Program-made: the position numbers and the translations under genes
The notes under the pieces: model-generated
Told to the model about the DNA's origin: nothing
Seen by the model: only the letters and a program-made list of their open reading frames with translations
The model's database searches: none
DNA from: Pseudomonas sp. RIT409
GTDB lineage: Bacteria; Pseudomonadota; Gammaproteobacteria; Pseudomonadales; Pseudomonadaceae
Reading direction: 5' to 3'
Length of the DNA stretch: 64,000 bases
Assembly: GCF_003052515.2 (NCBI RefSeq)
Contig: NZ_QARE02000007.1
Location: 62,001 to 126,000 of the forward strand
Part shown: positions 7,655 to 17,051 of the stretch, piece after piece
Layout of the letters: each line of letters starts with the position of its first letter
Numbering within the stretch: the stretch's first letter is position 1

Positions 7655-10600
7655 AAGGGAACTTCAACCTCTCCGACTGGGCGCTCAAACATCAGTCCTT
7701 CGTCTGGTACCTGATGTTCGTCGGCCTGCTCATGGGCGTGTTTTCGTACATGAACTTGGGCCGCGAAGAAGACCCGTCCTTCACCATCAAGACCATGGTG
7801 ATCCAGACCCGCTGGCCCGGCGCAACCGTGGACGAAACGCTGGAACAGGTCACCGACCGCATCGAGAAAAAACTCGAAGACCTCGATTCTCTGGACTACG
7901 TGAAAAGCTACACCCGCCCTGGCGAATCGACGGTTTTTGTCTACCTGCGAGATACCACCAGCGCCAAGGACATTCCAGAAATCTGGTACCAGGTCCGGAA
8001 AAAAATCGACGACATTCGCGGGACGTTTCCACAGGGTCTGCAAGGCCCAGCCTTCAACGATGAATTCGGGGATGTGTACGGCTCGATCTACGCCTTCACC
8101 GCCGACGGCCTGACCTTCCGCCAGCTCCGCGATTACGTCGAACAGGTGCGGGTGCAGATCCGTGATGTGCCGGGGTTGGGCAAGGTCGAGATGATCGGCC
8201 AGCAGGACGAAGTGATTTACCTGAATTTCTCGACCCGCAAACTGGCCGCACTGGGCCTCGATCAGCGGCAGGTCGTGCAGAGTCTCCAATCACAAAATGC
8301 CGTGACCCCGGCGGGCGTCATCGAAGCAGGGCCCGAGCGGATCTCGGTGCGTACGTCCGGCCAATTCGAGTCTGAGAAGGATCTGGAGACCGTGAACCTG
8401 CGGCTCAACGACCGCTTTTACCGGCTGAGCGACATCGCCGAAATCAGTCGAGGCTACGTGGATCCGCCCAAGCCGATGTTCCGCTTCGACGGTAAACCGG
8501 CGATCGGCTTGGCGATCGCCATGCAGAAGGGCGGAAACGTGCAGGCGTTCGGCAAGGAACTGCACGCCCGTATGGAGCAGGCTACCGCCGACCTGCCGGT
8601 GGGCGTTGGGGTGCACAACGTTTCCGATCAGGCGCAGGTGGTGGAGAAAGCCGTCGGCGGCTTCACCAGCGCACTGTTCGAGGCGGTAGTGATCGTTCTG
8701 GTCGTCAGCTTCATCAGCCTTGGCGTGCGGGCCGGGCTGGTGGTGGCGTGCTCGATCCCGCTGGTCCTGGCGATGGTGTTCGTGTTCATGGAGTACAGCG
8801 GCATCACCATGCAGCGGATCTCGTTGGGGGCGTTGATCATCGCACTGGGCCTACTGGTGGATGACGCGATGATCACCGTCGAGATGATGGTCACGCGTCT
8901 GGAAATGGGCGACAGCAAAGAGCAGGCGGCGACCTACGCCTATACGTCAACGGCCTTTCCGATGCTCACCGGCACGCTCGTGACAGTGGCGGGGTTCGTG
9001 CCTATCGGCTTGAACGCCAGTTCGGCGGGGGAATACACCTTTACGCTGTTCGCGGTCATCGCTGTCGCCATGCTGGTGTCGTGGGTGGTGGCTGTGCTGT
9101 TCGCGCCGGTGATTGGGGTGCACATCCTCAGCGACAAGATCAAGAAGCACGATGACAAGCCGCCGGGACGCATTGCGCGGGCCTTCACAGGGTCGATGTT
9201 CTGGGCGATGCGCAACCGCTGGCTGGCGATCTTCATCACCATCGCCTTGTTCGCCACGGCGCTGTTTTGCATGCGTTTTGTGCAGAACCAGTTCTTCCCG
9301 TCTTCCGACCGGCCGGAAATTCTGCTCGACCTCAACTTGCCTCAAAACGCATCGATCAATGAAACGCGCAAAGCAGTGGACCGGCTGGAGGCGACGCTCA
9401 AGGACGATCCGGACATCGTGCGCTGGAGCACCTACATTGGCCAAGGCGCCGTGCGGTTCTATCTGCCCCTGGATCAACAGCTGGAGAACCCGTATTACGC
9501 GCAGCTGGTCATCGTAAGCAAGGGGCTGGAAGAACGTGCGGGGTTGATGGATCGGCTCAACAAGCGCCTGCGCGAGGATTTCGTCGGCATCGGTACTTAC
9601 GTTCAGCCGCTGGAAATGGGCCCACCCGTGGGGCGCCCGATTCAATACCGTATCAGCGGCGACAACATCGACAAGGTGCGTCAGCACGCGATCGATTTGG
9701 CCACCCTGCTGGACAAGAATCAGCACATCGGTGAAATGATCTACGACTGGAACGAGCCGGGCAAAGTCCTGCGCATCGACATCAATCAGGACAAGGCGCG
9801 GCAACTGGGGTTGTCTTCCGAGGACGTGGCGCAGTTGATGAACAGCATTGTCGTTGGCGCCAACGTTACCCAAGTGCGCGATGACATCTACCTGATCAAC
9901 GTGGTCGGGCGCGCAGTTGATGCTGAGCGTGGCTCACCGGAAACGTTACAAAACCTGCAAATCGTCACCCAGGGCGGTACGTCGATTCCGTTGCTGGCGT
10001 TCGCCAACGTGCGTTATGAACTGGAACAGCCATTGGTCTGGCGCCGAGATCGCAAACCTACCATCACCTTGAAGGCTGCGGTGCGCGACGAAATCCAGCC
10101 GACGGATCTGGTGAAGCAACTCAAGCCGGAGATCGACAAATTCGCGGCCGATCTGCCCGCGGGCTACAAGATCGCCACCGGCGGTACGGTGGAAGAAAGC
10201 GGTAAGGCTCAGGGGCCGATCGCCAAAGTGGTGCCGCTGATGTTGTTTCTCATGGCGACGTTCCTGATGATCCAGCTGCACAGCGTGCAGAAAATGTTCC
10301 TCGTCGCCAGTGTTGCGCCATTGGGGTTGATCGGCGTGGTATTGGCGCTGGTTCCGACGGGCACGCCGATGGGGTTCGTGGCCATTCTGGGCATCCTCGC
10401 GCTGATCGGCATCATCATCCGCAACTCGGTGATTCTGGTGACGCAGATTCACGAGTACGAAGAGGCGGGCTATCTGCCGTGGGATGCGGTCGCTGAGGCG
10501 ACAGAGCACAGGCGGCGTCCCATTCTGCTGACCGCTGCGGCGGCGAGCCTGGGCATGATCCCTATCGCCCGAGAAGTGTTTTGGGGTCCGATGGCCTACG

Positions 10601-10791
10601 CGATGATCGGTGGCATCATCAGCGCGACCTTGCTGACGCTGCTGTTCCTGCCTGCGCTGTACGTGGCCTGGTACAAGATCAAGGAACCGACGAAAGCGCA
10701 GAGGGAGCGAGCCGAGGCGCAAAAGCGCGACCGTGATGATGAAGACGACGTGGACACGACCGAAGACGCCCCCCATCGGCCGAAGGCGTAG
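7651..10791 (+). CDS. RND efflux pump inner-membrane transporter, TriC-like
   Basis: This 1046-aa proton-driven RND permease is of normal length for the AcrB/MexB/TriC family. The first TM segment is at about residues 18-38, and two large periplasmic loops follow TM1 and TM7. The proton-relay Asp pair is visible in LGLLVDDAM near residue 404 (TM4), and the C-terminal half repeats the topology. It overlaps the adaptor gene by 4 bp. No outer-membrane channel gene follows, so a chromosomal TolC/OpmH-type channel elsewhere would be needed. Substrates are unknown. Similarity to TriABC (triclosan) rests on the two-adaptor layout and sequence style only. Confidence 0.9.
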   Translation: MKGNFNLSDWALKHQSFVWYLMFVGLLMGVFSYMNLGREEDPSFTIKTMVIQTRWPGATVDETLEQVTDRIEKKLEDLDSLDYVKSYTRPGESTVFVYLRDTTSAKDIPEIWYQVRKKIDDIRGTFPQGLQGPAFNDEFGDVYGSIYAFTADGLTFRQLRDYVEQVRVQIRDVPGLGKVEMIGQQDEVIYLNFSTRKLAALGLDQRQVVQSLQSQNAVTPAGVIEAGPERISVRTSGQFESEKDLETVNLRLNDRFYRLSDIAEISRGYVDPPKPMFRFDGKPAIGLAIAMQKGGNVQAFGKELHARMEQATADLPVGVGVHNVSDQAQVVEKAVGGFTSALFEAVVIVLVVSFISLGVRAGLVVACSIPLVLAMVFVFMEYSGITMQRISLGALIIALGLLVDDAMITVEMMVTRLEMGDSKEQAATYAYTSTAFPMLTGTLVTVAGFVPIGLNASSAGEYTFTLFAVIAVAMLVSWVVAVLFAPVIGVHILSDKIKKHDDKPPGRIARAFTGSMFWAMRNRWLAIFITIALFATALFCMRFVQNQFFPSSDRPEILLDLNLPQNASINETRKAVDRLEATLKDDPDIVRWSTYIGQGAVRFYLPLDQQLENPYYAQLVIVSKGLEERAGLMDRLNKRLREDFVGIGTYVQPLEMGPPVGRPIQYRISGDNIDKVRQHAIDLATLLDKNQHIGEMIYDWNEPGKVLRIDINQDKARQLGLSSEDVAQLMNSIVVGANVTQVRDDIYLINVVGRAVDAERGSPETLQNLQIVTQGGTSIPLLAFANVRYELEQPLVWRRDRKPTITLKAAVRDEIQPTDLVKQLKPEIDKFAADLPAGYKIATGGTVEESGKAQGPIAKVVPLMLFLMATFLMIQLHSVQKMFLVASVAPLGLIGVVLALVPTGTPMGFVAILGILALIGIIIRNSVILVTQIHEYEEAGYLPWDAVAEATEHRRRPILLTAAAASLGMIPIAREVFWGPMAYAMIGGIISATLLTLLFLPALYVAWYKIKEPTKAQRERAEAQKRDRDDEDDVDTTEDAPHRPKA

Positions 10792-10816
10792 ACGTCCTAC
10801 CAGGGGGGGTGATCCC

Positions 10817-10851
10817 GCTGTAGCAGCGCGGCTCGTTGGGGCTGCTACAGC
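10817..10851. terminator. Long hairpin between convergent genes
   Basis: An 11-bp perfect stem (10817-10827 pairing with 10841-10851, arm GCTGTAGCAGC) with a 13-nt loop lies in the 79-bp gap between the RND pump and the convergent methyltransferase gene. It lacks a T-run on either strand, so it may be a transcript-end stabiliser or a degenerate REP rather than a classic rho-independent terminator. Confidence 0.5.
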
Positions 10852-10870
10852 GTGCGCTGCGCAAGGCTTT

Positions 10871-11497
10871 TCAAACCTTGCGCCACACACTCGCCAGCCA
10901 GGGCTGCTGCGCGCGCGGCAAGCCTTCGGGGCGGTAATAGTGCTCGACCTCGTCAAAACCGGCCTCCACCAACAAGGCGCTCCAGCCCGCCAGGTCATGG
11001 AATGAGCCATAGCGCTCGCCTTTCCAGCCTTCCTGATTGTTTCCACGAGGGTTCGAGCTGAAGAGCACTCCACCGGGTTTGAGCGCTGAGTGCAATTGGA
11101 GTAAGACGCGGGGCAATTCCTGACGCGGGACATGAAACAGCGAAGCGTTGGCAAAGACACCATCAAAGCGTTCGCTGGGCAGCTGCAGCTCCAGAAAGTT
11201 TTGGTGCAGCACCTCGCATCCGCTGTCGGCGCGTGCCATGTCGGCGAAACGTTGCGAACCGTCGAGCCCGGTCGCGATATGACCTAGCGCGGTGAAAGTA
11301 CGCAAATCCCGCCCTGGTCCGCAGCCGAAGTCGAGAATCTCAAACGGTGCAGGGCCCTGGATATTCCGCAACAGCGCATCGATGTTCTGGCTGACGTCAT
11401 GATCCCGAGTGCCTTCACGGAAACCCTCGGCCACCTCGTCGTAGTTGGCGAGCGTGGTGGCGGTGATCTGGGCGAGGGCTTGCGGATCAAGTTTCAT
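10871..11497 (-). CDS. Class I SAM-dependent methyltransferase
   Basis: This 208-aa cytoplasmic methyltransferase has a Rossmann fold. SAM motif I is EILDFGCGPG at residues 53-62, the acidic end of strand 2 is in GLDGS, and motif IV-like FANASLFHV and post-motif LKPGGVLFSSN follow. It looks like the UbiE/Tam-type small-molecule methyltransferases. Its substrate cannot be inferred, and no pathway partner lies nearby: it is convergent with the efflux operon, and a REP cluster lies upstream. Confidence 0.8.
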   Translation of the reverse strand: MKLDPQALAQITATTLANYDEVAEGFREGTRDHDVSQNIDALLRNIQGPAPFEILDFGCGPGRDLRTFTALGHIATGLDGSQRFADMARADSGCEVLHQNFLELQLPSERFDGVFANASLFHVPRQELPRVLLQLHSALKPGGVLFSSNPRGNNQEGWKGERYGSFHDLAGWSALLVEAGFDEVEHYYRPEGLPRAQQPWLASVWRKV

Positions 11498-11561
11498 GTC
11501 GGCGGATTCTGAGCAGAGGAAGCAGCCAATATACCTCCTCGTCGTTGCCCTGTTAAAACCT

Positions 11562-11718
11562 GTAGGAGCGCGCTTGTCCGTGATCTGCCGCGTAGCGACA
11601 GCAAAATCGGACTGCGCTGTTTCAGAGACATCGAGTGCTTAGGGTTTACTGCCGCTGCGCAGCAGGTCGCGGGCAAGCGCGCTCCTACGGCCAGAATCGC
11701 GGGCAAGCGCTCTCCTAC
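11562..11718. repeat. REP cluster (three copies)
   Basis: Three REP palindromes lie at about 11562-11584, 11667-11688 and 11697-11718. The first is in one orientation and the last two are inverted relative to it and spaced 30 bp apart. They occupy the gap between the methyltransferase start and the end of the metI-like gene. No other signal is recognised in this 240-bp gap. Confidence 0.85.
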
Positions 11719-11737
11719 GGGCAGAATCGCAGGCGGA

Positions 11738-12382
11738 TCAGCGCTTGTTCAACCGCAATGCCAATCGATCTCCACCCAGTTGAATCACCGCCACCAACAC
11801 CACCAGCAATACGATCACGGTCAACATCACTTGCGTGTCGAAACGCTGATAACCATAGCGGTAGGCGATGTCGCCCAAGCCGCCTGCACCGATGGCGCCA
11901 GCCATGGCCGAGGAGTTGATCATGGTGACCAGAGTGATCGTGAAACCACCGACGATTCCTGGCAGCGCTTCGGGCAGCAGTACGTGCCAGACGATGTGCC
12001 ACCGGCGGCAGCCCATGGCTTGGGCGGCTTCGATCAGGCCGTGGTCGACTTCCCGCAGGCTGACTTCGGCGATCCGCGCAAAGAAGGGCGTGGCGGCGAT
12101 GGTCAACGGCACCACCGCTGCCCACACGCCATAGGTGGTCCCGACGATCAGGCGGGTGAAGGGGATCAGCGCGACCATCAGGATCAGAAACGGCACCGAG
12201 CGAAAGATGTTCACGAAGGCGCCGAGCACGCGGTTGAGGTTGGGTGCTTCGAAAATGCCGCCCTTGCCACTGGTGACCAGAATCACCGCCAGCGGAATCC
12301 CGAGAATCAGCGCGAGCAGCGACGAGACCCCAACCATCAAAAAGGTGTCGATGACGCCTTGCCACAAACGATCAAGCCACAT
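11738..12382 (-). CDS. metI: Methionine-type ABC transporter permease MetI
   Basis: This 214-aa inner-membrane permease has five hydrophobic segments and the coupling loop [18 protein letters not shown] near residue 117, both typical of MetI. The frame extends further upstream, but that extension lies inside metN in another frame; the ATG at 12382 gives the standard MWLDRL-type MetI start. It overlaps the end of metN by 11 bp, so translation is coupled. It is the last gene of the sulfur block. The cargo may be methionine or another sulfur compound fitting the adjacent oxidases. Confidence 0.9.
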   Translation of the reverse strand: MWLDRLWQGVIDTFLMVGVSSLLALILGIPLAVILVTSGKGGIFEAPNLNRVLGAFVNIFRSVPFLILMVALIPFTRLIVGTTYGVWAAVVPLTIAATPFFARIAEVSLREVDHGLIEAAQAMGCRRWHIVWHVLLPEALPGIVGGFTITLVTMINSSAMAGAIGAGGLGDIAYRYGYQRFDTQVMLTVIVLLVVLVAVIQLGGDRLALRLNKR

Positions 12383-13499
12383 AACCCAGCACCTTTGCAT
12401 GTTGCGCCTGGCTGCAGGCGCGATCGAGCAGTTCTTCTGCGGACAGCGGTGAGCCGCTGACGGCGAGCACCAAATGGCCCAGCGCGCGTCCCTGAATGCG
12501 TTCCACCCCACCCTGCAGCAGATTGACGCGCCCGCCAAACGCGCCGAACAACGCCGATAAATCCGGCTCCTGGCCGTTGCTGCCGGTGAATTGCAGGTCC
12601 AGCACGATGCTGCTGTGCGTGGTTGATGGATGGCGTTGCAAACGAGTCTGCACGTCTTCCGGCAGCGCATGCTGCAGCGGTGCCAGCAAGGTCTTGCTCA
12701 CCTCATGCTGCGGATTGCCGAACACCTGCCATACGGGGCCCTGCTCGGCGATCTGGCCTCGCTCAAGCACCACGACGCGGTCGCAGATTTCCCGGATCAC
12801 GGCCATCTCGTGGGTAATCAGGATAATGGTCAGGCCCAGTCGCTCATTGATCTCGCGCAGCAGGCCCAGAATTGATTGCGTGGTTTCGGGATCAAGCGCC
12901 GAGGTGGCTTCGTCGCACAGCAAAATTTCCGGGTCATGCACCAGCGCCCGCGCGATGCCGACACGCTGTTTCTGCCCGCCGGACAATTGCGCCGGGTAGG
13001 CGTTGTGCTTGTCGTTCAGGCCAACCAGTTCCAGCAATTCCGCGACTTTGCGCTGACGCTGATCCTTGGGTACGCCGGCCACCTTGAGCGGCAACTCGAC
13101 GTTCTTCCACACCGTTTTCGCCGACATCAGATTGAAGTGCTGGAAGATCATGCCGATGCGCCGACGCAGCTCCACCAGCTTGTCTTCGTTGAACGCAGCG
13201 ATGTCGACCTGGTCGATCAGCACCCGCCCGCTGGTGGGCTGCTCCAGACGATTAATCGTGCGAATCAGCGAAGACTTGCCCGCCCCGCTGCGGCCGATGA
13301 TGCCGAAGATTTCGCCGCGCTGGATGTCCAGATCGATGCCTTGCAAGGCCGCGACCGGCCCTTGCTGGCCTTCATAGATTTTGCCCAGTTGGCTGAAGCG
13401 CACGTGAGCTTGCGCCTTCTCGGGGTGCAGACGCACGTGTTCGGCGGAATGCGGTGTGGGCGCTTCCAAGGGCAGGGAACGTTGCACGGTGGCGGTCAT
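12372..13499 (-). CDS. metN: Methionine-type ABC transporter ATPase MetN with NIL domain
   Basis: This 375-aa ATPase has Walker [10 protein letters not shown] (residues 69-77), the signature LSGGQKQR, Walker B ILLCDEAT and a switch His in ITHEM. After the ATPase core the last ~80 residues match the NIL (ACT-like) regulatory domain, which in E. coli MetN binds methionine and shuts the transporter (transinhibition). There is an N-terminal extension of about 30 residues before the first strand. The gene sits 2 bp after metQ and overlaps metI, a MetQNI order in which the binding protein comes first. Confidence 0.92.
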   Translation of the reverse strand: MTATVQRSLPLEAPTPHSAEHVRLHPEKAQAHVRFSQLGKIYEGQQGPVAALQGIDLDIQRGEIFGIIGRSGAGKSSLIRTINRLEQPTSGRVLIDQVDIAAFNEDKLVELRRRIGMIFQHFNLMSAKTVWKNVELPLKVAGVPKDQRQRKVAELLELVGLNDKHNAYPAQLSGGQKQRVGIARALVHDPEILLCDEATSALDPETTQSILGLLREINERLGLTIILITHEMAVIREICDRVVVLERGQIAEQGPVWQVFGNPQHEVSKTLLAPLQHALPEDVQTRLQRHPSTTHSSIVLDLQFTGSNGQEPDLSALFGAFGGRVNLLQGGVERIQGRALGHLVLAVSGSPLSAEELLDRACSQAQHAKVLGYVA

Positions 13500-13501
13500 G
13501 G

Positions 13502-14296
13502 TCAGTTCTTCCAGCCGACCTGATACAGCGAGCCATTCACTTTATCCAGCGAGGCGCGCACGACAGGGGAGTGTTGATAAATGTCGATGAATTTGGCCAG
13601 GCGCGGGTCGTCCTTGTGGTCGGGCTTGATCACGAACTGAATGACGTATTCGGGGTGGTCCAGCCCGTCGAAGAGGATCGCCGACGCAGGATCGAAGGTT
13701 TTCGCCAGGCGGATGTAGGCGGGATAGCCCTGCACCAGGTCGGCGTCGTCGTAGGCGCGCACCAATTGCACGGCTTCGACCTGTATCAGTTTGAGCTTCT
13801 TGGGGTTGGCGGTAATGTCTTCTTCGGTGGCCTTGTAGCCCACGCCTGGTTTGAGTGTGATCAAGCCGGCCTTGGCCAGCAGTTGCAGCCCACGGCCGCT
13901 GTTGATCGGGTCGTTGGCGATGGCCACCGTCGCACCGGTCGGCAGCTCATCGAAGCTTTTATATTTTTTCGAATACAGGCCCACGTTGTTGATGATCCCC
14001 GGCGCGTAAGGCACCAGATCGAAACCCGACGCTGCCTTGGCGTTCTCCAGGAACGGGATGTGCTGGAAGTAGTTCACGTCAATGTCGCCGGCGTTGAGGC
14101 TGACGTTAGGAGCGATCCAGTCGGTGAATTCCACCAACTCGACCTTCAGGCCCTGCTTGTCCGCCTCGGCCACTGCCGTTTCCAGCGGAATGGCGAACGC
14201 CGCGGTGGTGCCGACTTTCAGCGGTTGATCGGCGGCCTGGAGGGTGCCGGTGAAAAGCCCGAGCGATAGGGCCAGGGTGAGCAGCGTCTTTGTCAT
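13502..14296 (-). CDS. metQ: MetQ/NlpA-family substrate-binding protein
   Basis: This 264-aa periplasmic binding protein is of the NLPA class. It has a signal peptide with probable cleavage after LQA (residue 22) and no lipobox Cys, so it should be soluble rather than a lipoprotein like E. coli MetQ. Family stretches such as [14 protein letters not shown] and [13 protein letters not shown] are present. It lies just upstream of metN and downstream of a REP pair that separates it from the monooxygenase gene. With flavin oxidases next door, its ligand may be an oxidised thioether or other organosulfur compound rather than methionine itself. Confidence 0.88.
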   Translation of the reverse strand: MTKTLLTLALSLGLFTGTLQAADQPLKVGTTAAFAIPLETAVAEADKQGLKVELVEFTDWIAPNVSLNAGDIDVNYFQHIPFLENAKAASGFDLVPYAPGIINNVGLYSKKYKSFDELPTGATVAIANDPINSGRGLQLLAKAGLITLKPGVGYKATEEDITANPKKLKLIQVEAVQLVRAYDDADLVQGYPAYIRLAKTFDPASAILFDGLDHPEYVIQFVIKPDHKDDPRLAKFIDIYQHSPVVRASLDKVNGSLYQVGWKN

Positions 14297-14350
14297 GTTT
14301 CTTTTCCGATTTAATGTTCAGAGTGAAATCTGTCGAGCTGTCGCGGGGGC

Positions 14351-14435
14351 TGTAGGCGCGCGTGCCCGCGATGTCGTTGTGTCAGCCGCCAGCGTTGTCA
14401 CGGCAGATCGCGATCGCGGGCACGTGCGCTTCTAC
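14351..14435. repeat. REP pair between metQ and the monooxygenase gene
   Basis: Inverted REP copies lie at about 14351-14372 and 14413-14435. The second copy runs into the 3' end of the monooxygenase gene and supplies its TAG stop codon (14432-14434 on the minus strand). Confidence 0.8.
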
Positions 14436-15814
14436 GGGGCCAGTGCGTCTGTTGAATCGCGGGACCGATACCGCGCTCCCGCATGCCGCTCAGGCAGCCT
14501 CGCCGAGGCCCCGGAAAACAACTTTTCGCGTAAGGTGCCGTGCTCGTAAGCGGTCTTGTAGGATCCGCGCCGCTGCAGCTCCGGGATCACCAGGTCGATG
14601 AAGTCTTCATAGGTTTCCGGGGTCACGATGCGGGTCAGGTTGAAGCCATCGAGGCCTGTTTCGGCAATCCACGATTCCAGTTCGTCGGCCACCTGCTCGG
14701 GCGATCCCACCAGCGTGATGTAGCGCCCGCCCAGTGCGTGCTGATCCAGCAACTTTTGCCGGGTCCAGTCGTTGTTCCTGAGAATCTTCGTCGCCGATTG
14801 AATGGCGTTGCCTTTAACGTGCTGGATAGGCTCGCCGAGTTCGTAGTTGGCGAAGTCGATTCCGGTCGACGCCGCGAAGTGCGCCAGCCCCGCTTCCGCG
14901 CTGGCGTATGCCAGGTATTCGGCATGCCGTGCGTGCGCGGCGTCTTCGGTTGCGCCGACGATCACGTTCAGACCCATGAACACCTTGATGTCGTCCGGAT
15001 CACGTCCGGCGGCCACCGCGCTGGCCCGCACTCTGTCGACCTGTTCCCGCGTCGCTGTCTTGTTTTGCCCACTGATGAATACGCACTCGGCGTTATTCCC
15101 AGCGAACTGCAAGCCGCGGTCCGAACTGCCCGCTTGAAACAGAACCGGCGTGCGTTGCGGGGAGGGTTCGCAGAGGTGATAGCCTTCGACCTGGTAGAAC
15201 TCGCCGCGATGCCTGACCTTATGCACCTTTGCGGCCTGGGCGTAGACGCGCGATTGTCGGTTTTCGATGACCGCATCATCTGCCCAACTGCCTTCCCAGA
15301 GTTTGTAGAGCACTTCCAAGTACTCATCGGCCTGGTCGTAACGGCGATCGTGTTCAATCTGCTGCGTCAGCCCCATGGCCTTCGCAGCGCTGTCCAGATA
15401 CCCCGTGACAATGTTCCAACCCACGCGACCCTGGGTCAGGTGATCGAGGGTCGACATGCGCCGGGCGAACAGATAAGGCGCTTCATAGGTCAGGTTGGCA
15501 GTCAGGCCGAACCCCAGGTGCTTGGTGACGGCGGCCATGGCCGACACCATCAGCAATGGATCGTTGACCGGCAACTGGATCGACTCTTTCAGTGTCACGT
15601 CGATGGAGTTCTGATAGACGTCGTACACACCGACGATGTCCGCGATGAACAGTCCGTCGAACAGCCCGCGCTCCAGCAGTTGTGCAAGCTTTGTCCAATA
15701 GTCGAGTGTCTTGTACTGGGTCGACGTGTCTCGCGGATGGGTCCAGAAACCGTGGTTGATGTGGCCGATGCAGTTCATGTTGAACGCGTTGAGCAGGATT
15801 TTTTTCTTGCCCAT
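14432..15814 (-). CDS. LLM-class flavin monooxygenase, NtaA/SnaA/DszA family
   Basis: This 460-aa FMNH2-dependent, luciferase-like monooxygenase of the NtaA/SnaA/SoxA(DszA) group shows the family's N-terminal NAFNMNCIGH..GFWTHPRD and the GRVGWNIVTGYLDSAA segment near residue 135. It would need a separate flavin reductase, and none lies in this cluster. The frame is open upstream of 15814, but the ATG there gives the canonical MGKKKILLNAF start. Its first base pair overlaps the stop of the upstream sfnB-like gene, so the genes are coupled. In sulfur-starvation clusters such enzymes cleave C-S bonds; that role is inferred here. The last few codons come from a REP sequence. Confidence 0.88.
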   Translation of the reverse strand: MGKKKILLNAFNMNCIGHINHGFWTHPRDTSTQYKTLDYWTKLAQLLERGLFDGLFIADIVGVYDVYQNSIDVTLKESIQLPVNDPLLMVSAMAAVTKHLGFGLTANLTYEAPYLFARRMSTLDHLTQGRVGWNIVTGYLDSAAKAMGLTQQIEHDRRYDQADEYLEVLYKLWEGSWADDAVIENRQSRVYAQAAKVHKVRHRGEFYQVEGYHLCEPSPQRTPVLFQAGSSDRGLQFAGNNAECVFISGQNKTATREQVDRVRASAVAAGRDPDDIKVFMGLNVIVGATEDAAHARHAEYLAYASAEAGLAHFAASTGIDFANYELGEPIQHVKGNAIQSATKILRNNDWTRQKLLDQHALGGRYITLVGSPEQVADELESWIAETGLDGFNLTRIVTPETYEDFIDLVIPELQRRGSYKTAYEHGTLREKLFSGASARLPERHAGARYRSRDSTDALAP

Positions 15815-17028
15815 CAGATCGTCCCCCGGCGTGGCGGATTCACGTCGTTCAAATAGAAGTTGCCGATGGCGTGGTACTTCCACCGCACAGGGTCGTGCAG
15901 CGTGTGCACCCGCGCATTGCGCCAGTGACGGTCCAGGCCATGTTCGGCCAGCGTCGATTGCGAACCGGCCAGTTCGAACAAGGTGCTACCAGCCGCCAGG
16001 GAAATTTCGGTGCTGATGGCGCGGGCCTCTGCGACCGCAATCGAAGCTTCGGCCACGTTCTCGGCCGTGCTCTGGGCTTGTGCGTGATCCAGGTATTGCC
16101 CGGCCCGCTCAAGTAAGGCTTCTGCGGCATGCAGGCGAATGCCGAGTTTGCCGAAACTGTGCAGGGTCAGTGGATCGTCGACGGCCTTTTCGATACCCGA
16201 ATCGATCCAGGGCCGGGTGCGCGTACGCACAAAATGCAGCGCGTCCTCGAACGCGGCGCGGGCGATGCCGGTGTCGATGGCGGCATGAAGAATCTGCGCC
16301 AGTGGGCCCACCGTGGTCGGCCGCTCGAACGCACTTTGGAACGGCATCACGTCTGTGTCGTTGACGTAGACATTGTCGAACACCACCGAGCCGCTGCCTG
16401 TGGTGCGTTGGCCGAAGCCGCTCCAGTCATCGACCACCGTCAGACCTTGGGCGTCGGCCGCAACGAACGCAAGCTGCTGGATGCCCTTCTCGTCGATCAC
16501 CGACGTTGGAATGCGCTGCGCGTAGAGAGCGCCCGTGGCGTAAAACTTGCGGCCGTTGATGCGCCAGCCTTGGCCGTCCCGGGTCAAGCGCGTGGTGCGG
16601 TCATGGGCGGTTTTGGTTCCCAGTTCGGCCAGGGCATTGCCGAACCGCTGGCCAGCGAGGACCTCGGCATACAGCCGCTTCTGCTGCTCGGGGCTGCCGT
16701 TCACCCGCAGGACTTCGAGCGTGTAGAAATGGTTTTGCGGAATCTGGCCCAGCGAGCCGTCCGCGGCGGAGATGATGCGGATCACTTCGGCCAGCGTCAC
16801 GCTTGAGACGCCCGCGCCGCCGAACGCTTTCGGTACGCTGATGCCCCACAGGCCGGAGCGTGAAAACTGCTCCAGTTCCTCATGCGGCAGGCGCCGTTCG
16901 CGGTCGCGCAGAGCGCTCTGCTGTTTGAAGGCCTGGGCCAACGCGTGGGCGGTTTGCAGGGCCTGGGTGTCGTCTTCGATGATCGAAGTGGCCGCCTGCG
17001 GATCAAGCGGCAAAGGTTGAAGGCTCAT
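15814..17028 (-). CDS. SfnB-family sulfur acquisition flavoprotein (copy 1)
   Basis: This 404-aa protein has the acyl-CoA dehydrogenase fold and belongs to the SfnB/DszC-like group of flavin oxidoreductases. Recognisable are GLWGISVPKAFGGAG (about 57-71), the substrate/flavin strand DDWSGFGQRTTGSGSV and the C-terminal HWRNARVHTLHDP. The family is linked to use of dimethylsulfone and other organosulfur compounds, and such proteins often oxygenate using reduced flavin. It ends on the start codon of the downstream monooxygenase and begins 23 bp after a paralogue, an apparent tandem duplication. Confidence 0.85.
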   Translation of the reverse strand: MSLQPLPLDPQAATSIIEDDTQALQTAHALAQAFKQQSALRDRERRLPHEELEQFSRSGLWGISVPKAFGGAGVSSVTLAEVIRIISAADGSLGQIPQNHFYTLEVLRVNGSPEQQKRLYAEVLAGQRFGNALAELGTKTAHDRTTRLTRDGQGWRINGRKFYATGALYAQRIPTSVIDEKGIQQLAFVAADAQGLTVVDDWSGFGQRTTGSGSVVFDNVYVNDTDVMPFQSAFERPTTVGPLAQILHAAIDTGIARAAFEDALHFVRTRTRPWIDSGIEKAVDDPLTLHSFGKLGIRLHAAEALLERAGQYLDHAQAQSTAENVAEASIAVAEARAISTEISLAAGSTLFELAGSQSTLAEHGLDRHWRNARVHTLHDPVRWKYHAIGNFYLNDVNPPRRGTI

Positions 17029-17051
17029 ACGTGTGCTTCCAGTTGTCTGGT

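Noticed and set aside
12383..12670. Upstream extension of the metI frame
   Set aside because: It lies within metN in another frame and is Cys/Arg/Ser-rich, unlike a MetI N-terminus.
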